Positions 38,478-47,884 of a DNA stretch of 64,000 bases are shown in pieces. Position 1 is the stretch's first letter. Each line of letters opens with the position of its first letter. This DNA comes from JAXDMK01 sp963765955 (GTDB lineage: Bacteria > Actinomycetota > Acidimicrobiia > Acidimicrobiales > AC-14). The position numbers and the translations under genes were made by a program. Where the stretch lies: NCBI GenBank assembly GCA_963765955.1, contig CAVXYA010000002.1:806001-870000 (forward strand), read 5' to 3'. The notes below the pieces were generated by a model. The model saw only the letters and a list, made by a program, of their open reading frames with translations. It did no database searches and was not told the origin of the DNA.

Positions 38478-39371
38478 GTGGACACCTTCCTGAGCAACCT
38501 CTACATCGGGATCACCCTGGCCTCGCTGTTCCTCCTGGTCGGGCTGGGGCTCACCTTCACCTTCGGCCAGATGGGCGTCATCAACATGGCCCACGGCGAG
38601 TTCATCATGGCCGGGGCCTACGTGCCCTACGTGTTGCAGACCACCCTCTTCGAAGGGGCCAAGGGCATGGCCATCCTCGTCGCCCTCCCGGTGGCCTTCG
38701 TCGTCGCCGGCCTCATGGGCCTGGTGATGGAGCGGCTGCTGCTCCGGCGGATGGCCGGCCGACCCCTCGACACCCTGCTCGTCACCTTCGGCGTCAGCCT
38801 CATCCTCCAGCAGCTGGCCAAGGACCTCTTCTCGGCCAACAACAAGGAGGTGGCCACGCCCACCTTCCTTCGGGGCCAGACCGAGCTCCTCGGCGTCACC
38901 CTCACCCACACCCGGCTGTTCGTCCTGCTGGTGGTGCTGCTGTCGATGGCCGGCGTGGCCGTCTTCCTGAGCAAGCTGGCCGCCGGCCGCCGGATGCGGG
39001 CCGTCATGCAGAACCGCGACCTGGCCGCGGTCAGCGGGCTGCCCGTCGCCCGGGTCGACGCCACTACCTTCTTCCTCGGCTCCGGCCTGGCCGGCGTGGC
39101 CGGCGTGGCCGTGTCGCTCATCGGGTCGGTCGGCACCGGCACCGGCACCGCCTACATCCTGTTCGCCTTCCTGGTGGTGATCGTGGGCGGCGTCGGCAGC
39201 CTCAAGGGGGCCGTGCTCGCCGCCCTCGCCCTCGGGCTCATCAACTCCTACGTCGAGTACTGGACGTCGTCCATCCTGGCCAAGGCGGCCGTGTTCGCCT
39301 TCGTCATCCTGTTCCTGCAGTGGCGGCCCAACGGGATCGTGTCCTTCCGCACCCGGGGGCTCACCGCGTGA
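38478..39371 (+). CDS. urtB: Urea ABC transporter permease UrtB
   Basis: First membrane component of the urea importer, LivH-like. The 297-residue hydrophobic protein has about eight helices and the segments LGLTFTFGQMGVINMAHGEF, VTFGVSLILQQ and IVGGVGSLKGAVLAALALGL. The start is GTG at 38478, after GGAGGAG. Its stop overlaps the urtC start. Confidence 0.94.
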   Translation: MDTFLSNLYIGITLASLFLLVGLGLTFTFGQMGVINMAHGEFIMAGAYVPYVLQTTLFEGAKGMAILVALPVAFVVAGLMGLVMERLLLRRMAGRPLDTLLVTFGVSLILQQLAKDLFSANNKEVATPTFLRGQTELLGVTLTHTRLFVLLVVLLSMAGVAVFLSKLAAGRRMRAVMQNRDLAAVSGLPVARVDATTFFLGSGLAGVAGVAVSLIGSVGTGTGTAYILFAFLVVIVGGVGSLKGAVLAALALGLINSYVEYWTSSILAKAAVFAFVILFLQWRPNGIVSFRTRGLTA

Positions 39372-40564
39372 CGGCCCCCACCCGGATTCCCGACGACGAG
39401 CGGCACGGCGCCGCTCCGGTACCGGGCGGGCCCGACCCCGTCCGCCGCACCCCGCTATCCCGGCTGGTGCCGGGTTCGAACAACCCGTGGACGGGCCGGG
39501 CCGCGTTCCTGGCCTTCGCCGTCGTCGTCCTCGTCTTCCCCAGCCTGGCCGGCAACTCGGACGACGCCCGGCTGTGGGCGGAGTGGCTCTGCTACGCCAT
39601 GATCGCCATCGGCCTCGACATCGCCTGGGGCTACGGCGGGATGCTCGCCCTCGGCCAGGGCTTGTTCTTCGGGCTCGGGGCCTACGCCATGGGCATGCAC
39701 CTGACGCTCGAGCAGGTGCCGGACGGCACCCTGCCCTCGTTCATGAGCCTGTACAGCAACTACACCGAGCTGCCGCTGCTCTGGAAGCCGTTCCAGAGCT
39801 TCTGGTTCACGGCCGTCGCCGCCGTCCTCGTCCCGATGCTGATGGCGGGCACGCTCGGCCTGCTGGTGTTCAAGCGCCGCATCCGGGGGCCCTTCTTCGC
39901 CATCCTCACCCAGGCCACGGCCGTGATCTTCGTCCTCCTCCTGGTCGGCAACCTCAAGCTGACGTCGGGCACCAACGGCCTCACCGGCTTCAGCACGATC
40001 TTCGGGCGCAACAAGTACCAGCCGGGCACCAACCGGTGGCTGTACACGGTGGCCGCCATCGGCCTGCTGGTCGTGCTGGCCATCGCCATGAAGGTCGTCC
40101 GCAGCCGCTACGGCAAGCTGCTGCAGGCCACCCGCGACAGCGAGGACCGGGTCCGCTTCCTGGGTTACGACCCGGCCATCGTCAAGACCGTCGGGTTCAT
40201 GATCGCGGCGGGCATGGCCGGCCTGGCCGGCGCCATCGCCGCCCCCGTCTTCGGCATCGTCTCCCCCGCCCAATTCGACTATGTGCCCTCGATCCTGATG
40301 GTGTGCTGGGTCGCCGTCGGCGGACGGGGGACGCTGTGGGGCGCGGTGCTGGGCGCCCTGGTCGTCAACTGGGCCCGGGTGACCGTGAGCGCGGCCCGTC
40401 CCGACGACTGGCTGTACCTGCAGGGCCTGCTGTTCGTGGTGGTGCTGGCCTTCGCCCCCGGCGGGATCGCCGGCCTCCTGCGCTCCCGGACGCAGTGGCT
40501 GACGGCCGTTCTCGAACGCAAACGACGCCCGATCGAGGGCCAATCCCTGGAAGGGGCCGTATGA
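39368..40564 (+). CDS. urtC: Urea ABC transporter permease UrtC
   Basis: Second membrane component, LivM-like, 398 residues from the GTG at 39368 that overlaps the urtB stop. LDIAWGYGGMLALGQGLFFGLGAYAMGMH, LTSGTNGLTG and ATRDSEDRVRFLGYD are UrtC signatures. The frame is open far upstream, but only as antisense of other frames. The stop overlaps the urtD ATG. Confidence 0.94.
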   Translation: MTAPTRIPDDERHGAAPVPGGPDPVRRTPLSRLVPGSNNPWTGRAAFLAFAVVVLVFPSLAGNSDDARLWAEWLCYAMIAIGLDIAWGYGGMLALGQGLFFGLGAYAMGMHLTLEQVPDGTLPSFMSLYSNYTELPLLWKPFQSFWFTAVAAVLVPMLMAGTLGLLVFKRRIRGPFFAILTQATAVIFVLLLVGNLKLTSGTNGLTGFSTIFGRNKYQPGTNRWLYTVAAIGLLVVLAIAMKVVRSRYGKLLQATRDSEDRVRFLGYDPAIVKTVGFMIAAGMAGLAGAIAAPVFGIVSPAQFDYVPSILMVCWVAVGGRGTLWGAVLGALVVNWARVTVSAARPDDWLYLQGLLFVVVLAFAPGGIAGLLRSRTQWLTAVLERKRRPIEGQSLEGAV

Positions 40565-41361
40565 ACAAGGAGCTCGAGGTCTGTGGCCTGGCGGTTGAGT
40601 TCGACGGGTTCAAGGCCCTGGACGGGGTCGACTTCACCGTCGAGCAGGGTGAGCTGCGCTTCCTGATCGGCCCCAACGGGGCGGGCAAGACCACCCTCAT
40701 CGACTGCATCACCGGCCTGACCAAGCCCACCGCGGGCGAGGTGAAGTTCGAGGGCCAGACGCTCAACGGGATGGCCGAGCACCGCCGGGTGAAGCTCGGG
40801 ATCGGGCGCAGCTTCCAGACGCCCACCGTGTTCGACACCCTCACCGTGGCCGACAACCTCGACCTGGCCGAGGTCTTCCGCAAGAGCCTGCCCCGGCTGT
40901 TCCTGCGCCGCCGGGGGACGAGCCCGGGCGTGGCCGCCACCCTGGAGCGGGTCGGCCTGACCGCGGTGGCCGAGCGTCCGGCGGGGGCCCTCAGCCACGG
41001 CCAGAAGCAGTGGCTGGAGATCGGGATGCTGCTCGTCCAGCAGCCGAAGCTGCTGCTGCTCGACGAGCCGGTGGCCGGGATGAGCCCCCAGGAGCGCCTC
41101 GACACCGGCGCCCTGCTCCACGAGCTGGCGGGCGAGCACACGGTGGTGGTGATCGAGCACGACATGGCGTTCCTGCGCCGGTTCGCCCATACCGTCACCG
41201 TCCTCCACGAGGGCAAGGTGATCTCCGAGGGGTCGGTCGACAAGGTGCAGTCCGACCCGATCGTGCGGGAGGTCTACCTCGGCCGGTCGCGGGACGAGCG
41301 GTCGGGCGGGGCGAAGGAGCCGGTGGCGGCAGGGGGCGGCGGACGGCGGGGGAAGGGCTGA
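40561..41361 (+). CDS. urtD: Urea ABC transporter ATPase UrtD
   Basis: LivG-like ATPase, 266 residues. Walker A GPNGAGKTTLID, signature LSHGQKQWLEIGML (a variant form usual in UrtD) and Walker B LLLLDEPVAGMSPQE are intact, and GRSFQTPTVFDTLTV is characteristic. The tail is Gly/Arg-rich. The ATG overlaps the urtC stop, and the stop overlaps the urtE ATG by one base. Confidence 0.95.
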   Translation: MNKELEVCGLAVEFDGFKALDGVDFTVEQGELRFLIGPNGAGKTTLIDCITGLTKPTAGEVKFEGQTLNGMAEHRRVKLGIGRSFQTPTVFDTLTVADNLDLAEVFRKSLPRLFLRRRGTSPGVAATLERVGLTAVAERPAGALSHGQKQWLEIGMLLVQQPKLLLLDEPVAGMSPQERLDTGALLHELAGEHTVVVIEHDMAFLRRFAHTVTVLHEGKVISEGSVDKVQSDPIVREVYLGRSRDERSGGAKEPVAAGGGGRRGKG

Positions 41362-42059
41362 TGCACCTCCAGGTCGACGACGTCCGCATCGCCTACGGGC
41401 GCACCGAGGTGGTCTACGGAGTGTCGCTCGACGTGCCCGCCGGCAGCTTCACCTGCCTCATGGGCCGCAACGGCGTCGGTAAGACCACCCTGCTCAACGG
41501 GATCATGGGCATGCTGCCGCTCAAGGCCGGCTCCGTCCGCCTCGACGGTCGCGACATCTCAGGGATGGCCGCCCCGGCCCGGGCCCGGGCCGGCATGGGC
41601 TACGTCCCCCAGGGCCACCAGGTGTTCCCGCACCTGACGGCGATGGAGAACCTGCGGGTCGTGCTGGAGCGCGACCGGAAAGGTGACCCCAAGGCGGTGG
41701 ACGAGGCGCTCGACCTGTTCCCCCGGCTGCGGGCTCTGCTGGACCGCCCGGCCGGGCTGCTGTCAGGCGGCCAGGCCCAGCAGCTGGCCATCGCCCGGGC
41801 GCTGGTGTCGAGGCCCACGCTCCTCGTGCTCGACGAGCCCACCGAGGGCATCCAGCCGTCGATCATCCTGGAGATCGAGGACGCCATCGCCGAGCTCCAC
41901 AGGTCCGGCGGCATGACGATCCTGCTGGTGGAGCAGTACGTGGAGTTCGCCCTCCGCCTGGCCGAGCACTACGCGGTGATGGACGGCGGCATCATCACCC
42001 ACCGGGGCGCCACCGACACCGTCGAGCTGTCCACCTTCTCCGACCTCCTGGCGGTCTGA
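41361..42059 (+). CDS. urtE: Urea ABC transporter ATPase UrtE
   Basis: LivF-like ATPase, 232 residues. Walker A GRNGVGKTTLLNG, signature LLSGGQAQQLAIARAL, Walker B LLVLDEPTEGIQPSII and GYVPQGHQVFPHLTAMENL are all present. The NGVGKTT form is typical of UrtE. Last gene of the operon, followed after 12 bases by two palindromic elements. Confidence 0.95.
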   Translation: MHLQVDDVRIAYGRTEVVYGVSLDVPAGSFTCLMGRNGVGKTTLLNGIMGMLPLKAGSVRLDGRDISGMAAPARARAGMGYVPQGHQVFPHLTAMENLRVVLERDRKGDPKAVDEALDLFPRLRALLDRPAGLLSGGQAQQLAIARALVSRPTLLVLDEPTEGIQPSIILEIEDAIAELHRSGGMTILLVEQYVEFALRLAEHYAVMDGGIITHRGATDTVELSTFSDLLAV

Positions 42060-42071
42060 CCCCACCCACCG

Positions 42072-42184
42072 AACCGGTGACACCTTCGGGCGCCCCGGCG
42101 CCCACGAACGTCACCAGTTCGGACCGTCGCACTCGCCAACTGGTGACACGCAAGGCCACATACGGTCCGTCAGCGTCACCAGTT
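42072..42184. repeat. Two palindromic elements after urtE
   Basis: Copy 42072-42119 has arms AACCGGTGAC and GTCACCAGTT with the inner palindrome GGGCGCC-CC-GGCGCCC. Copy 42138-42184 keeps perfect outer arms AACTGGTGAC/GTCACCAGTT but has a degenerate interior. They lie between convergent genes, where they could end transcription from either side. Confidence 0.9.
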
Positions 42185-42189
42185 CGATG

Positions 42190-43869
42190 TCAGCCGGTCA
42201 CCCGGACGGTCACCTGGTGGTGGCCGGTGGCGCCGTCGGGGAAGGGCGCCCGCTTGGTGGCGGTCTGCACCTCGCCGTCGCCGGTGGTGGCCCGGGTGGC
42301 GATGACGTGGTCGCCGGGCGTGGCGTCCCACGGAAGGGACCACTGGCGCCAGGCATCGTCGCCCAGGGCGGGACCCAACGCGGCCTCGTGCCAGGGGCCG
42401 TCGTCGACCCGGACCTCCACCCGGCCGACCCCCCGGTGGGGCGCCCAGGCCACGCCGGCGACGGTGCGGGCGCCGGCTGTCACCCGGCCGTAGTCGCGGG
42501 GCACGTCGATGCGAGATTGCACCTTCACCGGCCCCGTCCGGGACCAGTTGCGCTCCACCCAGTAGGGGTCAAACGCCTCGAACGTGGTCAGCTCGATCTC
42601 CTTCAGCCACTTGGTGGCCGACACGTAGCCGTAGAGGCCGGGTACGACCAGCCGGGCCGGGAACCCGTGCTCCCGGGGGAGAGGCTCGCCGTTCATGCCC
42701 ACCGCCACCAGCGCGTCGCGGCCGTCGGTGGCCACCTCCACCGGGAAGCCGACAGTGAAGCCGTCGACCGAGCGGCCGACGAGCTGGGTGGCTCCCGGCT
42801 GGACCCCGGCCCGGTCCAGAAGGTCGGCCAGGCGCACACCCAGCCATCGGGCGGTACCGACGAGGGAGCCGCCCACCTGGTTGGACACGCACGACAGGGT
42901 GATGTGGCGCTCCACCAGGGGCAGGGCGAGCAGGTCGTCGTGGCTCAGCTCGAAGGGGGCGTCGACCATGCCCGTCACCCTGAGGCGCCAGCTGCCGAGG
43001 TTGACGGACGGCACCATGAGGGCCTCGTCGATCCGGTAGAAGTCCCGGTTCGGGGTGACCAGGGCGGTGAGACCCCCCACCTCCTGGAACCCTTCGGACG
43101 CCGGACCGAGGGACGCCGGGCCCCCGGCGGCCTCGGGGAGGACGACCGTCGACCGGGCCGACGGACCTTCGAGGGCCCGGCGCAGGCCCGATGCCCCGGC
43201 TAGGAGGGCGGCCGCCCCGCCCGCGGTGACGGAGCCCGCCACCAGGAACCGGCGCCGGTCCACGGTCCGTTGACCAGGCCATTCCGTGGGCCCTTCGACC
43301 GCCGGCTGCTCCCCGACTGTCGGGTCCGCGTCAGAAGGGAGGGCGGCGGTCGGTGCGGCGGCGGTGAGGAGGCGGCGGAGGACGACGGCCCCGGCAGTGG
43401 CAGCCACCACCGCGCTCACCATGGTGGGGCCGACCGGGACATTGGTCAGCGAGGCGGCGCACACGACGGCGAACAGGCCGAAGGCGGCGAAGGCCACGTC
43501 GCCCACCCTCCGCCGGCGGGCGGCGGCGACGCCCACCCGGGCGCCGATGCCCAGGGCCAGCACGACGATCAGGGCGAGGAGCAGGGGCTTGTCGGCCGTG
43601 CCGACCGTCTCCGTCGCCCCCCGGCTGAGGAACCCCGGCGTCCCGCGGATGACGGCCTGGCCGACCACCGCCACCAGTGACGGGACCGCGTCCGAGACGG
43701 CGTCGACCAGGACCGTGACGGCCAGGGAGACTGCGGCCGCCAGCGTCCCCGCCACCGCCGCCCGCCGCCGGTCCACCCCGGGCGGGGAGGTCACCGGATC
43801 CGTCTCGACCTTCATGCCGTCCACGTCATCCCCATGGGGTCCGGCGGGTCGAGGATCCGTTACAGCCAT
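42190..43869 (-). CDS. Membrane molybdopterin-dependent oxidoreductase, sulfite oxidase family
   Basis: About 560 residues. The N-terminal 170 residues contain about four membrane segments. A twin-arginine-like RRRFLVAG comes next, and then a sulfite-oxidase-type Mo-cofactor domain with the cofactor cysteine in ITLSCVSNQVGG. TPNRDFYRIDEAL, EHGFPARLVVPGLYG, ATKWLKEIEL and the C-terminal dimerisation domain (GRVEVRVDDGPWHEA) complete the family. The substrate is unknown; related proteins act on sulfite or on oxidised sulfur or nitrogen compounds. The start is probably ATG 43869; a later ATG at 43816 is possible. Confidence 0.85.
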   Translation of the reverse strand: MAVTDPRPAGPHGDDVDGMKVETDPVTSPPGVDRRRAAVAGTLAAAVSLAVTVLVDAVSDAVPSLVAVVGQAVIRGTPGFLSRGATETVGTADKPLLLALIVVLALGIGARVGVAAARRRRVGDVAFAAFGLFAVVCAASLTNVPVGPTMVSAVVAATAGAVVLRRLLTAAAPTAALPSDADPTVGEQPAVEGPTEWPGQRTVDRRRFLVAGSVTAGGAAALLAGASGLRRALEGPSARSTVVLPEAAGGPASLGPASEGFQEVGGLTALVTPNRDFYRIDEALMVPSVNLGSWRLRVTGMVDAPFELSHDDLLALPLVERHITLSCVSNQVGGSLVGTARWLGVRLADLLDRAGVQPGATQLVGRSVDGFTVGFPVEVATDGRDALVAVGMNGEPLPREHGFPARLVVPGLYGYVSATKWLKEIELTTFEAFDPYWVERNWSRTGPVKVQSRIDVPRDYGRVTAGARTVAGVAWAPHRGVGRVEVRVDDGPWHEAALGPALGDDAWRQWSLPWDATPGDHVIATRATTGDGEVQTATKRAPFPDGATGHHQVTVRVTG

Positions 43870-43957
43870 CCCCACCAGCGTCCCACCGCACGGACGGTTG
43901 CCCGACGCGCACGGCGATGTGCTGGCCGGCGCCGGCGACCGCGTCTAACCTGGCCCG

Positions 43958-44707
43958 ATGCTTCAGGATGCGAAGAGAAGCGTGGGGCGGTCCATGGGTG
44001 GGTTGGTGGTGGCACTGGTCGCCTCCGCCGCCCTCGCCCTGCCTGCCGGCGCCCAGACCGCCGTTGGTTCGTCCAGCGTCGGCACCTCCGGGTCGGGCGG
44101 TGGTGACGGCGGTGGCACCACCTTCGTCGGCGCCCCGGTCGCCATCTCCGGCAGTTCGGGCGCCTCCTCCGCCTCCTCGTCGGCCACCAACACCGGCGAG
44201 ACGGGCGACGCCACCTCGATCGCCATCTCCGAACCGGTCAGCGCGTCCGGCGTCTCCGGCGGAGCCGGCGACTCCGGCGCCACCGAATCCACGCCCCGCG
44301 CCACCAACACCGCCACCCTGGGCACGGCCGTCGCCGTGGGCGGCTCGCCTGCGGCCACCGCCGGCAACCAGGCCGCCAGCGCGGCCGTCGCCACCGAGAG
44401 CGCCGGGGCCACCCTCGCCGACGCCGCCACCGCCGGCGATCCCGCCCTGGCCGACGCGGCCGCCGTCACCGCCGCCGCCGTCGAGCTGGGTCAGCCGCCC
44501 GCCTTCGTGGAGCCGCCCGCCTTCGAGCCCGTCGTCCCGTCCGGCGGGGTCGGCGACTCGCTGGCCGCGTTCAGCCGCACGCTCGTGAACGAGTACAGCG
44601 AGGCCGGGTCCACCAACCTGCTGGTCTTGGCCCTCGGCTTCCTCATGGCAGCCAAGCTGGCCCGCACCGGCCTTCGTCTCGACACCTACTGGGACCTGCG
44701 GGCCTGA
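43958..44707 (+). CDS. Secreted Ala/Ser/Thr/Gly-rich protein
   Basis: A 249-residue protein of no recognised family. A signal peptide (GGLVVALVASAALALPAGAQT) is followed by 150 residues of small amino acids without a clear fold. A segment with FVEPPAFEPVVPSGG comes next, and then a C-terminal hydrophobic stretch (TNLLVLALGFLMAAKLAR), which could anchor it in the membrane. It is divergent from the molybdopterin oxidoreductase. Probably a surface-exposed or cell-wall protein. Confidence 0.6.
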   Translation: MLQDAKRSVGRSMGGLVVALVASAALALPAGAQTAVGSSSVGTSGSGGGDGGGTTFVGAPVAISGSSGASSASSSATNTGETGDATSIAISEPVSASGVSGGAGDSGATESTPRATNTATLGTAVAVGGSPAATAGNQAASAAVATESAGATLADAATAGDPALADAAAVTAAAVELGQPPAFVEPPAFEPVVPSGGVGDSLAAFSRTLVNEYSEAGSTNLLVLALGFLMAAKLARTGLRLDTYWDLRA

Positions 44708-44851
44708 GCCAAGGCCAGTGACAGCAGCCTGGTAGTGCCGGGCCAGTCGATCTCCGGGGTGTAGCTCCGAGCAGGCCCGAAGCACTCCCCGAGCGCGCCG
44801 CGCCGGCGACCGCTATTGTCCCCGCCGTCGCGACCGAGGCGAGGAGCCGGC

Positions 44852-45494
44852 ATGAGCGATGGGGGCGGGACCGGCGGGGGCGATGGGGCGGGCGCCAAGG
44901 GCGGCGGCTCCCAGGGGGGAGCCAGGGCCAGGGGCCCCCGAAGTCCCCCGACCCGGACCCGGGTCCCACGACGTCCCCGGACCCGACGCCGCCGCCGCCA
45001 CCGAGTACCCGGAACCGACGCCACCACCGCCGACCCCTCCCATCCCGCCTCCGACCCCACCTCCCACACCGACCCCGGGCTCGCCGCCCTACGAGTCCCC
45101 TCCGGGCGCTCCCCCGACGCCACCGGCCGACGGGGATGGGGGCGGACGGTTCCCCTGGTGGTGGATTCCCATCGGGCTGGCCCTGCTGATCCTCCTCATC
45201 GTGCTGCTGTCGCAGTGCGGCAGCGGCGACGGCGACGACGACGGCCCGAGCACGTCATCGTCCATCGCGGCCACGCCGACCACCGTCGCCTCGACTTCGT
45301 CCACCGCCGCCGCCGGGCCGACGACGGCCCCCGGTGGGGTGCCGACCCCCGACGGGACCACGTCCACGACATCGGATGCGGCCACCCCGTCGACGACTGC
45401 CGCCCCGCCCCCGCCCGACTCCACGACCACGGTGCCCAACTCCGGCACCGCTCCCCCCCAAGGTTCGGGGGACGATATCCCCCTCGCCGGGTAG
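44852..45494 (+). CDS. Single-pass membrane protein with Pro-rich and Thr-rich flanks (frameshifted)
   Basis: The ATG at 44852 follows GAGGAG and starts MSDGGGTGGGDGAGAKGGGSQ. The frame then shifts at a run of six G at 44914-44919. Removing one G joins it to GEPGPGAPEVPRPGPGSHD, a proline-rich cytoplasmic region, a helix (WWWIPIGLALLILLIVLLS) and a Thr/Ser/Ala-rich extracytoplasmic tail ending DDIPLAG. No family known. The layout suggests a cell-surface or regulatory membrane protein. Confidence 0.6.
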
Positions 45495-45518
45495 CCAGTC
45501 GCCCTCCACCGAGGGAGG

Positions 45519-46004
45519 TCAGGGGCTGACCGGGTCGGCGACCGCCACCGCGAACGGGAACTGGGTGCCGACGACGCCGCCGCCGGCGAAGCGAGCCCCA
45601 ACCCCCACCGCCAGGGGTGCGACCCCGGCCGGCCAGTCCTCGTCGGCCGGCCAGTCCTGCACCGCGGCCAGGTCGGCGGTGGACGCCCGGCCCGTGATCG
45701 TCAGGAACAGATCGGCGGACGTGTCCCGCGGATGCGCCGGGGAACCATCGAAGGAGACACCCCGACCCGGGTAGTAGGCGTTGGAGAGGGCGATGGCCAT
45801 CACGAACGGCCGGCTCGACTCCACTCGCACGCCGATGACGACCGACTCCCCGACCGCCAGCTCCGACGGCAGCGGGGTGAGCAACGTGAACGTGACCGTC
45901 GGGGCGCTCAGGGCGGCCGCCGCCGGGCCCGGAGCTCCGCCCAGCACGAGGCCGCTCGCCACCATGCACGCCGCCACCAGGACCAGGACTCGTCTGATTC
46001 TCAT
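45519..46004 (-). CDS. Secreted protein of unknown function
   Basis: From the ATG at 46004, preceded by AAGGAGAG, it is 161 residues. Residues 1-31 form a signal peptide ending GPAAAA. The mature part (VTFTLLTPLPSELAVGESVVIGVRVESSRPF) has the look of an immunoglobulin-like or DUF11-type beta domain. The ATG lies within the last codons of the FAD monooxygenase, so it belongs to the four-gene overlapping cluster 45519-48429. Confidence 0.6.
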   Translation of the reverse strand: MRIRRVLVLVAACMVASGLVLGGAPGPAAAALSAPTVTFTLLTPLPSELAVGESVVIGVRVESSRPFVMAIALSNAYYPGRGVSFDGSPAHPRDTSADLFLTITGRASTADLAAVQDWPADEDWPAGVAPLAVGVGARFAGGGVVGTQFPFAVAVADPVSP

Positions 46005-47321
46005 CTCACGCTCTCCTTCGCTCGCCAGGTCTCGCTCCCTTGGACGTCCCACGACCGGCGGGTGTTCAGCTCCTCGACGTCGAATCCGGCCACCTGCCGG
46101 TAGCGGCCGGCCACCGCCTCCAGCTCGTCACGATCCACGACGTCGTCGATCCGGGTGAAACCGGCGGGCGCCCGTTCCGCCACCAGTCGCAGCACCCGCT
46201 CCGGGCCCATGTCCCGGTTGGCGGCGACGAGGGCGCTCGTCGGCGGGCGGCGGGCGGCGTCGTAGGCGGCGAGGGCGGCGACGGGGTCGGCGGTCGTGGC
46301 CAGATGCCAGGCCAGCACCCGGGCGTCGATGATCGCCTGGGACGCGCCATTGGACCCGATCGGGTACATGGGATGGGCGGCGTCGCCCAGGAGCGTCACC
46401 CGCCCGACGCTCCACCGGTCGAGGGGGTCACGGTCGACCATGGGGTACTCGAGGATGGCCGGGCAGTCCCGGATCAGGCGGGGGACGTCCAGCCAGGGGA
46501 ACCGCCAGTCGGCGAAGTGGGGCAGGACGTCGTCGATCCGACCGGCCCGGTTCCAGTCCGCCGGCTCCGGCTGGCAGTCGCCCTCGGTGCGGACCTCGGC
46601 CACCCAGTTCACCGACGCCCGGCCCCGGCCCTCGGCCTCCCGCGCGATCGGGTAGGCGACGAACTTCGACCGAAGGTTGCTGCCGGCCATGATCATCGTC
46701 CGCCCGCCGAGGAACGGCTCCCCCTCCGTCACGCCCCGCCACATGGAGATGCCGTTCCAGATCGGCGGTCCCTCGTGGGGATGGAGCTGGGCCCGTACCG
46801 CCGACCGGATGCCGTCGGCGCCCACCAGCACGTCGGCCCGGAGCACCTCGGCCTGGCCGCGGGCCCGGTTGCGGAGGTGGGCCCGGACCTCGTCGCCGGG
46901 CTGGTCGAACCGTTCGAGGGCCAGTCCGGTCTTCACCGATCCCGGCCCCAGCCGCTGCCGCACCGCGTCCAGCAGCACCATCTGGAGCCGTCCCCTGTGG
47001 ATGGAGTACTGCGGCCAGTGGTAGCCGGCGCCCTCGCCCCTCGGCTCGCTCCAGATCAGGCTGCCGAAGCGGTCGTGGTAGGCCAGGGCCGCGGTCGGGA
47101 TGCCGGTGGCCGCCAGGCCGTCGGCCAAGCCCAGCTCGGTCAGCTCCCGCACCGCGTGGGGCAGGAGGTTGATGCCCACGCCGAGGGGCAGGAGCCGGCG
47201 GCTGCTCTCGACCACCGACCGCCTCGATGCCGGCCGCGTGCAGGGCCAGGGCGGTGGTGAGGCCCCCGATCCCGGCCCCGACGACGAGGACCCGGAGGCG
47301 GTCGCCCGTCGCCTCCTTCAC
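46001..47321 (-). CDS. FAD-dependent monooxygenase, frameshifted near the N-terminus
   Basis: Group A flavoprotein hydroxylase. The FAD-binding start VLVVGAGIGGLTTALALHAAGIEA is read from the GTG at 47321. The rest (VESSRRLLPLGVGINLLPHAV, DVLVGADGIRSAVR and RVTLLGDAAHPMYPIGSNGASQA) lies in another frame. One extra G near 47210-47222 accounts for the break. Merged length is about 440 residues. The DG and GD motifs are intact, so only the indel disturbs it. The substrate is unknown; the neighbouring chorismate-lyase-like gene suggests a hydroxybenzoate. The start overlaps the upstream stop (GTGA). Confidence 0.8.
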
Positions 47322-47884
47322 GCGACGCGGGCGACCGGGTCGACCGGGAACTCCTCGTGGACAACGATGAGAGGGCGGCCACCGCTGATGATGGCGTAGG
47401 TCCGCCAGCACACGTCGCACCGCCCGAGATGCGACGCCGCCTCACCCCTCGCCGGACGCCGCCCGGCGCCGAGCGCCTCCCGGAACGTCTCGATCCGGTG
47501 ACGGCGCAGCACGAGGCCTATGGGCAGGTCGCCGGACAGGAGGTCCGCCCGCACCGCCGGCGAGAGCCGTTCGACGGCCGCCCGGGAGTCGGCGTAGAGC
47601 GCCACCGTTCCGGACTCGGTGCCGTGCAGCACCACCCGCCGCTCGAGGATCGGGCGGCCCGGCGGCAGGGCCAGGTCGTCGTCGGGCTCGGTGAGGACGA
47701 CCTGTTCCTGACCCACGACTCGCACCCCCACCGGCTCGCCGAGGTAGGCGGCCAGGGCCGGGGTCACGGTGCCGTCGGTAGCGAGGAGGAACCGCTGGAG
47801 GGGCGCCACGTCGTCCAGCCAGCTGTCGTCGCGGGGGTCGGCCGCCGGGCCCACGCTGCGCAACCGCCGGGAGAGCGTCAGCAC
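47318..47884 (-). CDS. Chorismate-lyase-like (DUF98) protein
   Basis: From the GTG at 47884, 188 residues. The segments PLQRFLLATDGTVTPALAAY, PILERRVVLHG, GDLPIGLVLRRHRIETF and a C-terminal CDVCWRTYAIISGGRPLIVVHEEFP fit the DUF98/chorismate pyruvate-lyase group, which makes 4-hydroxybenzoate or 3-hydroxybenzoate from chorismate. The RTY and E-x-FP elements support the fold. The activity is inferred. The start overlaps the upstream stop by seven bases, and the stop overlaps the monooxygenase start. Confidence 0.6.
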   Translation of the reverse strand: MLTLSRRLRSVGPAADPRDDSWLDDVAPLQRFLLATDGTVTPALAAYLGEPVGVRVVGQEQVVLTEPDDDLALPPGRPILERRVVLHGTESGTVALYADSRAAVERLSPAVRADLLSGDLPIGLVLRRHRIETFREALGAGRRPARGEAASHLGRCDVCWRTYAIISGGRPLIVVHEEFPVDPVARVA

